Origin: Spirometra erinaceieuropaei
Taxonomy: Eukaryota; Platyhelminthes; Cestoda; Diphyllobothriidea; Diphyllobothriidae
Assembly: GCA_902702965.1 (NCBI GenBank)
Contig: CACRXP010000001.1
Coordinates: 3,082,159 to 3,146,158 of the forward strand
Length of the DNA: 64,000 bases
Reading direction: 5' to 3'
A program made the position numbers and the translations under genes. Below are positions 1 to 12,720 of the stretch, piece by piece. How positions within the stretch are numbered: position 1 is the stretch's first letter; each line of letters opens with the position of its first letter. Below the pieces are notes generated by a model that was not told the DNA's origin, ran no database searches, and saw only the letters and a program-made list of their open reading frames with translations.

Positions 1-1560
1 ATCAGCCAGATTCTAAAAACGTTTGTTGCCAGTTAAAACGGAAAAGAGCAGGGGATAACGGCCGCACGGACTGGAGCTCAGGCCATGCATGCTCCGTGAA
101 TCAGTGAATCACATCCGCATAAATATTCGGTTATATCGGTAAGAGATCCCAGGTGGAACTGATGACAGCTTAGATACTACGCAGCTTACTGTCTGGGGCT
201 TTCTCAACTATTAATCATTGCTGAAACTGCATTTTTTAATTAGCATCAGCTCCAAGTAATTAAGACAAGGTTAAGCCTACGGCATGTACTGAAATCGGCT
301 TGTAGGAGTACTCAGGTCCTTTATCCCATTCAGCTAATGTATCACTGTTGCCAAGGTGAAGAGGTCAATATCTGTTCAATTAAATGCCCAAGTACTACGC
401 TCAGTACATTAAACGAGGTGTATATTCTAGTCTAGGGTTAGTTCATTTTTAAACAACGTGGCTTTTCAGCGTTGAATGATACCGTGTCGGTGGCTGCTGC
501 TAATTTCCTGATTAGTCACCGCATGCTTTGGTACTACTAATATATTCTAGATGCACAACATTAACGACCGTAAGGCATTCCTACTGCAGTAATTTCCGCC
601 TGGTCGTACTATGTGAGTTTTGAGAATTTTATATAATTATTCTTTATTCACTGAAAACTGATTGCCTCACATCGGGTTTATGATGCTTAGCTATCGCGAA
701 CGTAGTCCATTAATAATTTTTTCTTGTGCCTTTCTGGAGTTACTGTCGATATGCAGAATTTGCGTGCCGTTAGTAGCTTATAATAATGCAGTTTGTCTAG
801 GAATTCCGCTATCGAAAACTGACATCCATAAGTCATCAGGTAGACACCCCACCCGCAGAAAAGAGCGCTGCGCAGTCGCCTTCAAAGACGTTAACCCAGA
901 AATGGAAACAACAAAGAGAGCCTCGGCAGAAAGAGACAGCAGGTTTGGCAATTTTACGTCCTATGTTAATGAATTCGAGCCCGAATTTGTAACAGCAAGC
1001 GAGCACAGAGAGGTTTATACCGCCTGGCCCCATAAAAGGAAGAAAAATATTTCATTGTACACAGCCTTGCTAAGGCAAACTATTATATTTTCAATCAGTA
1101 CAGGATGACCTTATCAACGTTGAATTACCAATACAGATCAGCGATAACCATAGAAAGGGACAAAACTTTTTAGTAGGAAATCAACAACGCAGTCAATTTT
1201 AATTTGGGTCCTACGTCCAGGTAAAACGCAATACTGTGGAAGATCCTGGTAATAAGGGATGTGCAGCCTAAACAACCCATGCTAGTTTCCTCAGACAAGT
1301 ATGGGCAACCCAGTGGCTGATGATGTGTCAGTATCATTCTTAATGGAAGCCACTAAGGAAAATTTTCCTACATTCTTTGATAGGGTTACTGGACATGGTG
1401 GATTCATTATGATTCGAGGATCAATCTAGAGCCCATGAGGGCAATCATATAGCGACCATGAGTGTATGCTGAAAGGAGTGCCGAGAAAGGCAATCAAGAC
1501 TTCATTTCAGGAGTTGAATCTGGGCTCCTTTATTTTTCGATCGAACGTCCTGCCATTGCT
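1..1560. other. Non-coding stretch, nothing recognised
   Basis: AT-rich sequence. The longest open frame (662-1108, plus) has no recognisable domain, signal peptide or splice-site context and looks like a chance frame. No repeat shared with the rest of the window was noticed. Confidence 0.6.
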
Positions 1561-1564
1561 TACG

Positions 1565-1770
1565 CATCCGTTGAAAATGGAAGAGCGGTCCAGAAAATGA
1601 CAGAAGATCTTGGGTTCGAATCCCAAATGCTGCAATCCTGGGGCGTGCTCGGGCTATTCATGACGACTAATCAGGCAAAAATGGTCATTTCTGTCCCAAC
1701 TGTCCTTGTAAGTACTCATTTGTAGACCTTTATTCTATTTACCATGAAAGCGCACTTTCTTTTTTCAAGG
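1565..1770 (+). mobile_element. SINE-1 copy, tRNA-derived head and body
   Basis: A very good Pol III B box (GGGTTCGAATCCC, near 1612) lies downstream of a weak A-box-like stretch. The body contains TGACGACTAATCAGGCAAAAATGG, which matches the minus strand of the element at 53005-53383 (there ending in AATAAGCCAAAAATGG). The two copies can be aligned by eye from the tRNA-like head to a CTTGT-containing segment about 100 nt past the B box. The right side fades near 1770, so this copy is probably truncated. SINEs of this kind are non-coding retroposons mobilised by a partner LINE or Penelope machinery; the partner is not known here. Confidence 0.6.
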
Positions 1771-3140
1771 TCAAATTCTCATCTCACTGTATACGTTCCT
1801 GCTAACTGAATATTAACTCTCATTCCTTGGTACATTCGCCTTTGCTGGCTATTCTTCAAAAAAACAAATGAATTGCTGAGAATGTAAGCGTCCATCTCCA
1901 GCAAGGGAGGTGTACAACAACCACTGCACATTTATTCTTTTATAGACAAACGTTAGACTTAAAATGCCTTTCAGTATAGCAACGAATGTTATCTTGCACA
2001 AAAATTGTATAGGCGAATTTTCACTGAATGTCCGCATAAACATGCGCCTACACTAGTTGTGCAGATGATATAAGCTTTTTTGATCTGGATAATTTAGGTA
2101 ATGTCGTTCTGGTATGGAAAATACCTAGCTGTAGCCAAAAATGACAGAAAACTGAAATAGATATTGTCATCAAAAATTTACGCCAAAACGTCTATCACGG
2201 GATCCACGGATCAACGACCTGTCAGCATACATCCCATCAACGAACCTCAAGTGAAGGAGACGGGTGAATATCATTTCCAATTGGCTTAACCTATTTCAGA
2301 TTTTATTCCCTTATACTCTGAGTCTTGCAGACGACGGTAGAGTTTGCGGATTATGCCTGATCCCGAAAACAGCTTGTTTCTAAATACAACTAAGTTTAAA
2401 GAACACAGTTCTACCCTAAAGCACTGTCATTTCTGGTCATTCCACTTGAGCTTTGACGCAGCTCATGCAGCCATCGGTCCTACAATTAGTTAACGCGCTA
2501 ACCGGGAACCGTTTTAAGTTCTATAACATGCAATAGCCATACGCGTGGTCTCATTTTAAAGGAGCTCCGTGGCGCGCCCGTGTGTGGTTTTCCTTGCTCC
2601 TAAAAATTAATGTTATGCGCAAGAAGTTACAATAGTCGGCCGCTGAAGAATGAGTGTACTCATCCAGCAGGTTTTTCAAAGTAACCCGTTGTTCTCCTAA
2701 AACATCACATAGCGATGTTTCGTATTAACGAACTGAAATGCATACATAACGACTCGACCACGGTACATATCATATAAATAACACCGGGTTTGCCTCAACA
2801 TAAGAACAAATTAGATTAAGTCAAATGATCAGAAATGGAAAGATTTTAGTGATGCCTATTTTCCTACTGGCGTATGCAGATGGTGATGTGTTTGTGCTTT
2901 CAAGGTGCAAATACATCACCACATCAGACAACAGCAGACATGTATCTGAAACATATATGTGAGAAGACAAGTGCGACTAACTGTTTCCTGAAACACACAA
3001 ACTCTGAACATAGCTCATCAGTTCATTTTTCACGCAATGTGTCTGGACTGATGGTGTGCTACCAAAACATATGTTTGCAAAGTTGATTTTCAGTCGTAAC
3101 ATGGACATTGTCGCGAAACTTAAAGCCCCCTCCCTTTTCT
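1771..3140. other. Non-coding stretch with one hairpin
   Basis: No coding sequence recognised. An imperfect inverted repeat (GGTGATGTGTTTG against GCAAATACATCACC) at about 2881-2923 could form a stem of about 13 bp. The stretch 2870-3090 is low in GC and codes for nothing recognisable. Confidence 0.5.
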
Positions 3141-3146
3141 GACTCT

Positions 3147-3188
3147 GCCTCTGATGATGAATTTGAGTGAGAATCCAGACTGTCAGGC
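3147..3188 (+). ncRNA. Hammerhead-ribozyme-like motif (Penelope remnant)
   Basis: The order of parts is GCCT, CTGATGA, a partly paired GAATTT-GAGTGA-GAATCC hairpin, AGAC where GAAA is expected, TGTC, then AGGC. GCCT and AGGC can pair as helix I, and GTC is a standard hammerhead cleavage triplet. It has exactly the same 42-nt length and layout as the copy inside the Penelope element at 35129-35170. The GAAA core is damaged, so activity is unlikely. Sequence to about 3260 also resembles the 3' flank of that element, so this is probably the remaining tip of an old Penelope insertion. Confidence 0.55.
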
Positions 3189-3260
3189 TAGTAAAACTTT
3201 GATTTTAGCGAATGCGTCTCCTGCTTGCTGACATATGTTTCTCCCAGAAGTTTGGAACAA

Positions 3261-6200
3261 GGGAGCTTTTTACGTCTTCCATCGAAGGTGAAAAATACAT
3301 CAAAGTGCGAATGATCTGTTTTAGCCTAATGAAATATTATATTGTGCTGGGCACAGGGCATGAACCCACCTGATGAGACATACTAATCAAATCACGAGAC
3401 TCAGTTATTTGCGACACGGAGGTTATGCATATTACCTAACAGCCTAACGGCATCGTACAAAGTCTTCTTTCACAGAGAATAGGTCTCTTACTTATTTTTG
3501 GCAAGTGTGTACAATGTTGGGCAGAAATCAGCTTTGCCTCCTATTCAGACACTTTCGTATGGTAACTATCATCATAGGCTAAATGTGCACATATCAGCGT
3601 GTTTATCTGGTAAGCGACATTAACTTTAGCGGGAAGCGTTTGCAAAAGGTTCTTTTTGTTGACTCGAAACATGTTTTCTAGGTATTCATAAATCAGGTGA
3701 TGCAAGACGAAATCAGAAAATGTTCCCACGAAATAGGAAATGGGTGCAATTTTTGCCTTAGAACGCAATAACAGCAACGACATGCAGCCATTTATTCTAC
3801 CGCACGCGTAATTTTCAGTCATATACACATGTTCTAAGAGCAATTGCCAGAGGACCGATCAGGTCTAGACGAACTTAACTTCAGCGTACGCGGTGGAATT
3901 TCTTTTGTATAGTTCCTATTCAGCCGATACATAATTTAGGGGCGGCGTGGCCGCCCAATCAGTCACTAGAAAAATATTCGAATATGAATACGGCCAGGTT
4001 GTGGTGCAGTTGCACCTATAGACTAGACCGTGAATTCAAGTACAGATAGCAAAAGCGATCTGAAAATAGGGCATTTTGCTTCTGGCTGGAACGCTGTAAC
4101 TTCCAGTCATCAAAGTGCACGAAGAGCCAACTATTTAAGCGTTTCACCCGAGCTTACTGTGTGAAAATAGAAATGACGTAGACATTCGTTGCGATTTTAG
4201 AGAAGACTCTTCAAAAAATCAAGGTCAAGGTCATTGCATACTTTTCTTGCGGGCGTGCATTTGCTCCAGTGATTAGTTGGCATGTTGTAAGTACGACTTA
4301 AGGCGTAGTCTGCAAAATAAAGAACGTTCGCGAAATAAATAATGGGTAAAACACTTGCAAACTGTCTTATTTTGGTGATTTCCATAGCTGTCAATAAAGT
4401 CAAATTTTAAAGAAACTAAACCACGGATACCAAGAGCCGTAAAACAATCCATTCTTTATCATGGGTGCCTTAAGACCCAACATATCTAATCGCCGCAATG
4501 AAGAACGGGACATTTTTACGGGAAAGTCTCATGATGCACAGAGAATCGTTTGCGTTTAATTGCTTCTGCTCGTTATATTTTCTTTTGACCTTCGTCAACC
4601 AACTTTGCGAAATATGCCCTTGCGGATACGTTCCATATTGAATCATCCCTATTAATACAACCTAGCGGTCTTAGCTTGGCCATAGTTATCGATACTTCCG
4701 ACAGTGAGAATAAGAAATTATTACTTATACTCCTGTGAGGTCATTTTAAATACCCTCGCCACTCAATAAATATCTGGCTGGCGGCAAAGTCATATTTTAT
4801 GGGTAATTATTTAACGTGGTTTTAAATTTACGTTGTCCATGCATTTTACCCTATTCACTTGCTTGTGTGAGCATGCATTATGTATCTCTACAAATAACAT
4901 TTTCGCCGTTCACAGAAGTGTCTGCATTTTTGCATTTAAGCGAATGCATAGGTTTTCAAACGAGAGAACATTTTTATACGCGAAACTGTGCATCTTGCAG
5001 TCAGACGCACTATTTCTTGGTGCTGTCCATTTTACTTGCTTTCATATATATAAACAAAAACTAGATGTGGCCGGCGAATGTACAATAAAAAATTTTAAAT
5101 ATATATCGCAAAATGTGCCATTGAATCCGTTATTTTCCATTTACATCCAAGTCCCATCCTTAAAATATATTTAAAATTGTCCATCTTGGCCATTTGCGAT
5201 GATATTGGTGTTTATCAAACTTGCAGATAAAAATATATTCCAGATATTCTTTAAAAACGCGATTACACTGTAAGATATTTTTCTTCATTTTAAACAGTCC
5301 CTATCCAATTCGACGGAAAACATCACAAATTCGACTTTCAAAGTCATTTTTAAAATAAAACTCAGTCTATTTATATGTCTGTCAGTTTTAAATAAACGAC
5401 AAATACTGAAGCAGCTTAGGGGATTTTAACTCTAAAGTCGTAATATTTCGAGGCTGCTTGAATTCATTACCTCAGTTGCAATTTAAACAGTTCATCTAAC
5501 ATAATAGTGACTTCTGTATTTCAAGAAAAAATAAAAGTTTAAGTGATCTTCTCATAAAGCGTGGTCGTTAATTATGATTATAAAAAACATGATTCCATTT
5601 TCGCAGAAAGCGAAATTTGAGCGAAAGAACGGGCCTAGTATTCAAAACAATGCAATGCCTGAAAGCTTCCCAAAACTGTTTCTTTTGTGCTGGAAATTCA
5701 AAAAGCAGCTGAAGCGACTTTTAAATTTTGTTTTATCAACATGCCTTGCCTTTAAACTAACTTTATAGCAATGGCCGTTGAAAAAGCGCGTAGAATTTGG
5801 ACAAATAATATTTATATAAATGATTCGATATTGTCACAGGCCCTGTTATTTACGCTCTCCGCTAGCCAACATTGTAAAAAGAAAAGGTCTAATTGTTTTT
5901 AACATCTTTTTTTACAAATAGTGCCAAATGCGAGAGCAGCTATTTTATTTGTTCTTTTGAAAGCACATTATTTACAATTTAGGGGTGTATGGCCAAAATA
6001 TATTGCGCCTGCTTTAGTAATGCACAAAATATATTTCGATTGTCAGTAGCCAAATCCGCCGATAAATTTCCTAATGTTAAATTAATCTCCGACATCACTG
6101 ACGTCCTCAAGTTACCAAGACAAGAGCAATGACCAAAATGCCTCGCAGGTTGCACTCTTCCTACCCAATCTGATAGCGTAATTTATCAAATGAACAGTAA

Positions 6201-8284
6201 ACTGGGACAAAAATTGCTACCCATTCCTTATAATGACAATTTTAGAGTTGCCATGCCAAATTAGCCGGCTTTTTAAATTTATTTATGAAGTTCCTTAATG
6301 ATATGAATATACCGGGTCGAAATATAACCATTACAACTACAGGCTGTATTGACAAATGTGACTTAAAATGTTTTTCGATACTTGGCTATTCGTATAAAAT
6401 CTTGACAACCCTCCAGTAGATTACGACACCTATAATCATATGCGCCCTTTCTACAGTCTAAACCCAACGGTGCGATTTGACTACTGCTTCTATATTGACG
6501 ATACAATATGATTCAGATTTATTGTACTTCGTACATCGGAACCCGAAGGAGCACACCGGCAAAATAGGACCTTGTCAGTGCGATCGGACAGTCTCGAAGG
6601 AACAGTTTGGCTTATGTGTCTGTGTTGCAACAGACGTCGTCAATGTTTCTGTTGCATTTGATAGTATTTAACTAAAAGAGCCCATAGAAAATCAAAAAGT
6701 AACATCTTGTGCACGTAGCTAAAAAAAAGCTTCATTGATTTTCCTACAGATTTTAATGACTCACTCGACCACATTGTAAAATATCTGCGACTTCGGTGAA
6801 ATTTAAACCTAAAGCAGCAAGGGAAGGCATGAGTACAGCCAACTCTCTAGCCATCTGACTTACGAGGCCTCACTGCAGGCCACGAGTTTGGTCACACTTC
6901 GGTGAAGTTGTCCGTCCAGCCTACTGCGAGGTAGAGAACCCACCAAATCTGATACAGTATGAGGGCTGTCCAAGCAAGACCTCCTAAGCAATCAATCCAG
7001 AATCCATCAAATAACTACTGAGCTCACTATATTCATCCGTGGTTTTGGCAAATTTGGATAAAGAAAGCCTATCAGTCATCTGCGACACCATTCTGCGGAT
7101 ATGATGCCCAGAAAATCCTGTTTGGGCAGTAAGTATACTAAAGTAAAATAGGTGGATTCCATACGTTACAGTAGACAGGACGCATAACTTGACCCAAATG
7201 GGGTTAACCTCCCCGCAACCGGCGGGACCACGTAGGCCAGATGACTATAACGTTAAATATATTAAAGCCTTAATTTTGCTCTCGTGGATACGAATCCCAG
7301 CGCGGCCGCTATTTTTCAGACTTAAATTAAATGAGAGAATGATTTATCAATTCAAACCACATGATTCACGAATGGAGATGTTTTGTCGAATTCCCGGTGT
7401 CTGTATGAGAACGATGCTTGGCGGGCATCTGAGCCATATATTCGACGCTTTCAGCAGTCCATCTTTAGAGACAAAAGCAGAAACAGAACAGACAACAGTC
7501 GTAAGAGCTGCGGCGAGTCAACAGTCAGTGACGCGAGCGTGGAGGTGGTCGCGCTGGCAAAGTGTGTCGGCGCCGGACAAGCACACCGGCTGGCTAAGTT
7601 CTCACTCAATGCTCAGACTTAAATTAATTCTCGGCCTGTTTTGGTTGCGTCGTGGACGATCACCATAATGGCTGGAAAGTAGCATCATGACCTGTTTCAA
7701 AGGTATGGGCATCCACATTTGATTACTCACCAACCCGTCGGACAGCCAGCTCAGGTTCTTGCATGCGTTAGCCGAACATGGATTTAGACTTGCCGGTGTA
7801 GTTCCAAGGACGGTTTATGCAGACGATATGTTTTGAGTTTTTATGACCTGGCTACGCATGGTAGTTTTGGACGGTAGACAATCCAATACCTAGCCCCGCA
7901 TCAATGCGCGTGGTCGCCTTCGAAGCGTCCTTTACGTATGGCGGGGCATGGGGTATCATCTGCGGTGTTTCTAATGCTGTCTTGAGACAAAATCGTAGAA
8001 ATCGGCCTATGAACGCCTTCGAATAGCCATTCCGCATAAATGTGTAGTGGAGTTACCGGGTCTTGCGCTCTTTCTCATCGTGGTTGCTGCAATGAGTCTG
8101 AGTCAGTTTTATGAGTGTTAAAACCTGTTTTCGCTTGTAAACCACCGGATGGTTACTATGAAAACTAAGAAACTGCGTAGCGTTTGTTACCTTCCTATAA
8201 ACCGTCGTTTCTAGTTCACCGCGTGCACTTCGCCTGGCTTACAAATCAGAGAAGGACAATCGCTGCCTCTTTTATTTTTCCGTT
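3261..8284. other. Long AT-rich non-coding region
   Basis: No gene recognised. Between about 4800 and 6400 the sequence is notably AT-rich, with repeated TTTTAAA-type runs, but no clean tandem period was seen. A 14-bp direct repeat (CAGACTTAAATTAA) occurs at about 7318 and again at about 7614. It encloses about 280 bp that is somewhat more GC-rich, a pattern like a retroposon target-site duplication. The 159-codon frame at 7189-7668 crosses this block and has no recognisable domain. Confidence 0.5.
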
Positions 8285-8580
8285 GTTAATTGTTTTTTGC
8301 AAAGATTGAGTTAACATATTATGGAAATTCTGCAGCATGTTCTTCCTGACGACAGCAACCGTGTAGCCAACGCAACGACTCCTGCTGCTTGAAGGCAGTT
8401 TCTATTAGCTCTTGTAGAACCAGCTCCGTGAGTGAATCGAAGATGCGGGAGCCCATCGGAGTTTCGTTCGCAAGTGCAATGTAGGTTTTTTGCAAAAGTC
8501 GAACATAATTCATGGGATGTTTAATTGTGTGTGAGCTCTGAGTTTCGCAGCAGGCCTCCTTCAGTCTCTTCCGCAAGACC
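8285..8580 (-). pseudogene. Penelope-like reverse transcriptase fragment
   Basis: On the minus strand the frame contains TPMGS followed by LTELVLQELIETAFKQQE. This matches the region of Penelope-type reverse transcriptases running from the (G)TPMGSPIS motif into the helix before the catalytic YVDD. After RWL the reading must change frame to continue as a Y-T-V-A-V-V-R-K-N-M-L-Q-N-F-H-like segment, where the family normally has YVDD-T/S-F-V. The VDD of the catalytic motif appears to be missing at the break. It is a short, dead fragment with no endonuclease nearby. Confidence 0.65.
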
Positions 8581-11500
8581 TCAATCGCCAGATTTGGTAG
8601 AATGAATGTGAATCACAATTTCACTTCGAAAGACCATGATTTCATTTGATAATTTTCCAATGTTGGCGGTCCTTGCATATTAGTTTCAATGCGATTCTAA
8701 GCGTCTCATCAAACAGATCACCATAACTGCCTCCCAAAAGTTTAATAGGATGATTTTTCGGCCCACCTATTTTTAAGTTTATGGAATACTCATAACCTAA
8801 ATGTGGTGAATTGTTAAACAAACCGGTCCTAAATTAAAAGCAGAGCATGCCACTTAGGCAAGACCGTCTCTCTTTGCACCTTTGCCTTCTGTTTCCTGCA
8901 AACATATTTTTATTGTTTCAAACAGGAAAGGGAAATTTACCAATACACTTCAATTACGATGTGCCGGCGCGTTTTACAAACTGGTTGTCACAAGAAAATT
9001 GCAAACACCCGGCGGAATATTATAATATTTCTGCTCTCTTGCGCAACACTATGTACACACAACTGAGATGATACCGTACTTAAAAAATTCAGTCTTTCAC
9101 TTGTAAGACAACTTCGCATGGACTCCATGATAAAACTAGTCAGACAAATAACAAATATTGCCAGCAGTCCATCATGATTCCTCTTTCCTGCTCATTCATG
9201 CGCCTTGAACTTGAATACGCCTCTCAATTCGTAAAAATAACCAATAATAATTAACAGAATAGTCGTAAGCATATTCATTGCTGTTAATTGCCATTGAACA
9301 TTTTCAAGAAAATAGGCTGGCGTTTGTGTCCAAGGCATACGAATGAGTAAGAAAAAAAGGGTACTAATCGATAACTAGAAATTTCTATTAGTTTTCGGCA
9401 AAGCAATACTATAAACGTTTTCATTATCGTTTTCATCCAGCCATCCACAAACTTCGAAGAAATATTTAACTAGGAAATGAAGTCTTATAAAGACACACGC
9501 GAGATCAGATATGGAGTGCCTACAACTACAAGACCACAAGATGTGCAGTTTCAGAGAAGCAGACACTAGTTGTCTATGGCCTAAAGGATATTACCCAGTG
9601 ACGTATAACCACTTTGTGAACTTGATCATACCGGTTATCCTAGTTCACATATGGTATGATCGAACGCAGCATTTCCTTTCAATTGCTGTTCCCCAATTTA
9701 ACAGCAGTTCGCACCGCAGTTGAAGACTTCATTCTCTCAAGAAGTACTGAATTGCATACTCACGAGCAACAGCCATTCAGTATGCTTCAGGTCAGGTTCT
9801 CGGAAATTATTGTACTTCGTTTATTCAGACCACTTCAGCGTTATGTCGTTGGCGAGATGGATAAATTGCTGCATGTCTGCCGATGCAGGTGGTCAGTTTT
9901 GCCCAGTTATTTCTGATTCGCCAGGCAGCTAGACCTTTTGAAGGCTCAAAATTCGGTACAGACTTTCGCAAGTCATTAAGTAGTCTTGCAGAACACGTAA
10001 GGTTCGCCGGTACATGATGCGCCACTGATCGCTGAAAACCTTTTGACCTTTTTGGTTTGATTAACACATCGTACGCGACGACTATATGGTACCTTTTTTA
10101 GTCATTTTCCGAAAGTTTTTGGACTAGTTTGTATTTTATTCCCTCTGATATAAGTTCAGAATTTTTGGAAAATGAGACTCAGTCGTTAAATTTTAGTCCT
10201 GTTTTTCACACATGAGACCAGACATCTTTCTGTTATTTTACGAAACAATTGAACTAACTGTCAGTTAAGCATGGGAATTTGGCCGTTTTCGATGAGCATC
10301 TTTGTTTACAAACGGTAAACCAGCTTGTTCGATAGACCGTATACGATGAAGCAAGTAGAGGTTTAACGCTTCATGATCTTCTAGCTGATTTTTCCATTTG
10401 CGTGTTTCTGAAGAACAAAGCGCATAGAATACTTTTTCTTTTTTGGTGCGAAATCACGTTTGCTGACCACTCGGCAGACGATTTGGACTGTAGGAGGCAG
10501 ATTTTTATCAAGACGGCAAACAGGCGCAACATTTACTTGGAGAGGAAAATGACAAATCTTCATTGCGTTTTCACAACCGGACACAAAGCTTCTCTCATCA
10601 TCTAGTAGTGATCGTCCCCTCCTCGAAACCATGCGATAGCTGTCAACAATCGGTCTTTTCAGCGGGCGTACAAATTTTCGTGCATAGAACTGCAAAATGT
10701 GCATGCTAACTAGCCATATTTCTAACGGGCTCTGTATCCGCCAAACCCTAATCAACTTGTTATTATGTTATTTTTGCTGCCATTTAGTGATATTGGGTAT
10801 CATGCCTCCTCACCTTCTATTGCAATCATAGCAGGATATTTCTGATGAGTAAACCGGAACACTACGACAACTCGTGTAATAGAATCACAAGCACGAGATT
10901 TAAGCGGAATTAGGACATGTTACTTGGGGATTCCTGTGCCGTTTGATGTATCTCATCTTCGGAAGTAATCTGTCCGAAGCCCTGTCTTCTTAACCTAATG
11001 GCCGTTGGAGTGTTGCATCAGGTTGAACACTATATTAGTATTCGATAGTTTTTGATCGTCTTTTGCAAATTAACGCGAACTGGAAACCGCGTTTGAATTT
11101 TGAAGGCCATAGGAAATTTTCCATGGTGCAACTGAACTCCAGTATAATCACTGGCTTATATTTCCGAGGTGTGTACTGGTGATGTTCTGCTGACGATGAC
11201 GAAATCATGAGTGTTCTGCCCCCTCGGTACACTTCCTGATTAGCCAATAAAATCATAAAAGCGCAAATGATTAACTAATACTTTCGTTGAAGTTCAAAAT
11301 GCCAATTAGGTTAATGCTCCGGAAAGCGAGTCTTCACGGTTTGGCCTCAAAATTGTAATGAATAACGAAATTTAATAAGACCTACTCACTTGTTTTCTGT
11401 ATTAGGACAGCAAACAAATTCCTGCATCCCGAATTTTGTTTCCTTGGTTTTCCTGGCTGATGATGTAAGCTTAAATAACTCGAGCAAAACTTGTTGCTTC

Positions 11501-12039
11501 GACCCGGAACACTTTGCCATCATAAGGTATTAGCTGCGCACTTTAACACTCTTTCCTCATCAAGTAAATGGTTCTCTAATTTAACACCCATGGCAAATTT
11601 CTAGCCTCGTTTAAGAAGGGAATCATAAATCCTAATTCCTGACTCGCTTCGCCTGCCTAGCTTTCAGTTTATGCTTGTGTACGTAACTTTTTCGATGCTT
11701 CTGACAGTTCACCTCATCTGTACTGTTGGCTTGGCTAAGTATTACGCTGCATACACTCGACCAGCTTCTATCAAAGCTGACGTTGTCCTTTTTACTTGTA
11801 AAAAAACCTTTTGAACTTAATGATATGGACAGCATCCTTTGTTTATGAGACTAGAAGAGCCCGTCCAAACGCCGAGTTCAGACCGCACTCAACCGGCATC
11901 TGAAAAAGCAACTGTCGCTGGCTCGTCCGCTATTTTCTCTGTATGGGATCCCATCTCACACAGATCGCATAATGGAGGTGAAAAGGTCACACCAAATCCG
12001 GTTTAGCAGTTTGCCGCTGGTGTAGTGTATATGCATCCC
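8581..12039. other. Non-coding stretch, nothing recognised
   Basis: Several open frames of 60-124 codons occur on both strands (for example 10381-10755 minus), but none shows a domain, a signal peptide or convincing splice sites. No repeat family recognised elsewhere in the window was found here. Confidence 0.5.
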
Positions 12040-12720
12040 AGCCTGACAGTCTGAAAGCAACTGTTTGCCGTGGTCACACCCACACGCAGCGGCGATGGCA
12101 ACGAAAGATTCAGTTGGGCACTACTGTCCCCAGCTCCTTTCACTACCATTTCACTTTCGCCGACACGAGATCCATAGGCAGGCACCTGCCTCTACGCGTC
12201 ACCAACTTGTCTCCTATCCCCCTCCGCCCCAGCCCCAACCAGAAAGGTCGAATTCGGAAACAAGGGCCACTACTGAGTGAGTCCCGATTTGTGGACTTCG
12301 GCGACAATTCGCGAGACCACGACGAGCGTGGGCCAGGGCCCCATCCGGCGCACCGGGAGGAAGGCAGGTGGAACAAATATGCACAGAAGGGGGGAAGGGC
12401 GAATGCCGATGCAGCGCCCGCATAGTGCGCGCGTACGTAGAGGACCAGGCGGAAGACTGTATAAACAAACGACAGACACGACGACCGAATGTGTGTGTGT
12501 GCCCATTCTCGTGCTTCTGGGCATACAAGCCATAGCACACACACGCACGCGGGCAAACGGGCAGAAATGTGCCGCCATCACCGTTGCATTGGCGAGACGG
12601 ACACCCAGCACCACCATTCGCATAAACCTGACCCGGCATAAGCCGTCCTTGCGACCCCCAATACTGAGACACCACCATTCCGGCGCACTTATTCGCACCC
12701 GTCCCCGAGGTACAGGTTAA
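12040..12720. promoter_or_regulatory. GC/CpG-rich island, possible promoter or first exon
   Basis: This is the most GC-rich block in the left half of the window. It has many CpG dinucleotides, C-rich runs, and short CA/GT tracts near 12490-12550. The sharp rise in GC makes long frames appear on both strands (12214-12723 minus, 12277-12720 plus), so those frames are not evidence of coding. It could be a promoter with a 5' UTR, or a GC-rich repeat. No TATA box or first exon could be fixed. Confidence 0.3.

Noticed and set aside
7275..7300. Possible Pol III B box (GGATACGAATCCC)
   Set aside because: No A box at the right distance and no body shared with the SINE families.
7189..7668. 159-codon open frame, among the longest in the window
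   Set aside because: No domain, no ATG context, and it crosses the 14-bp direct repeat; composition explains its length.
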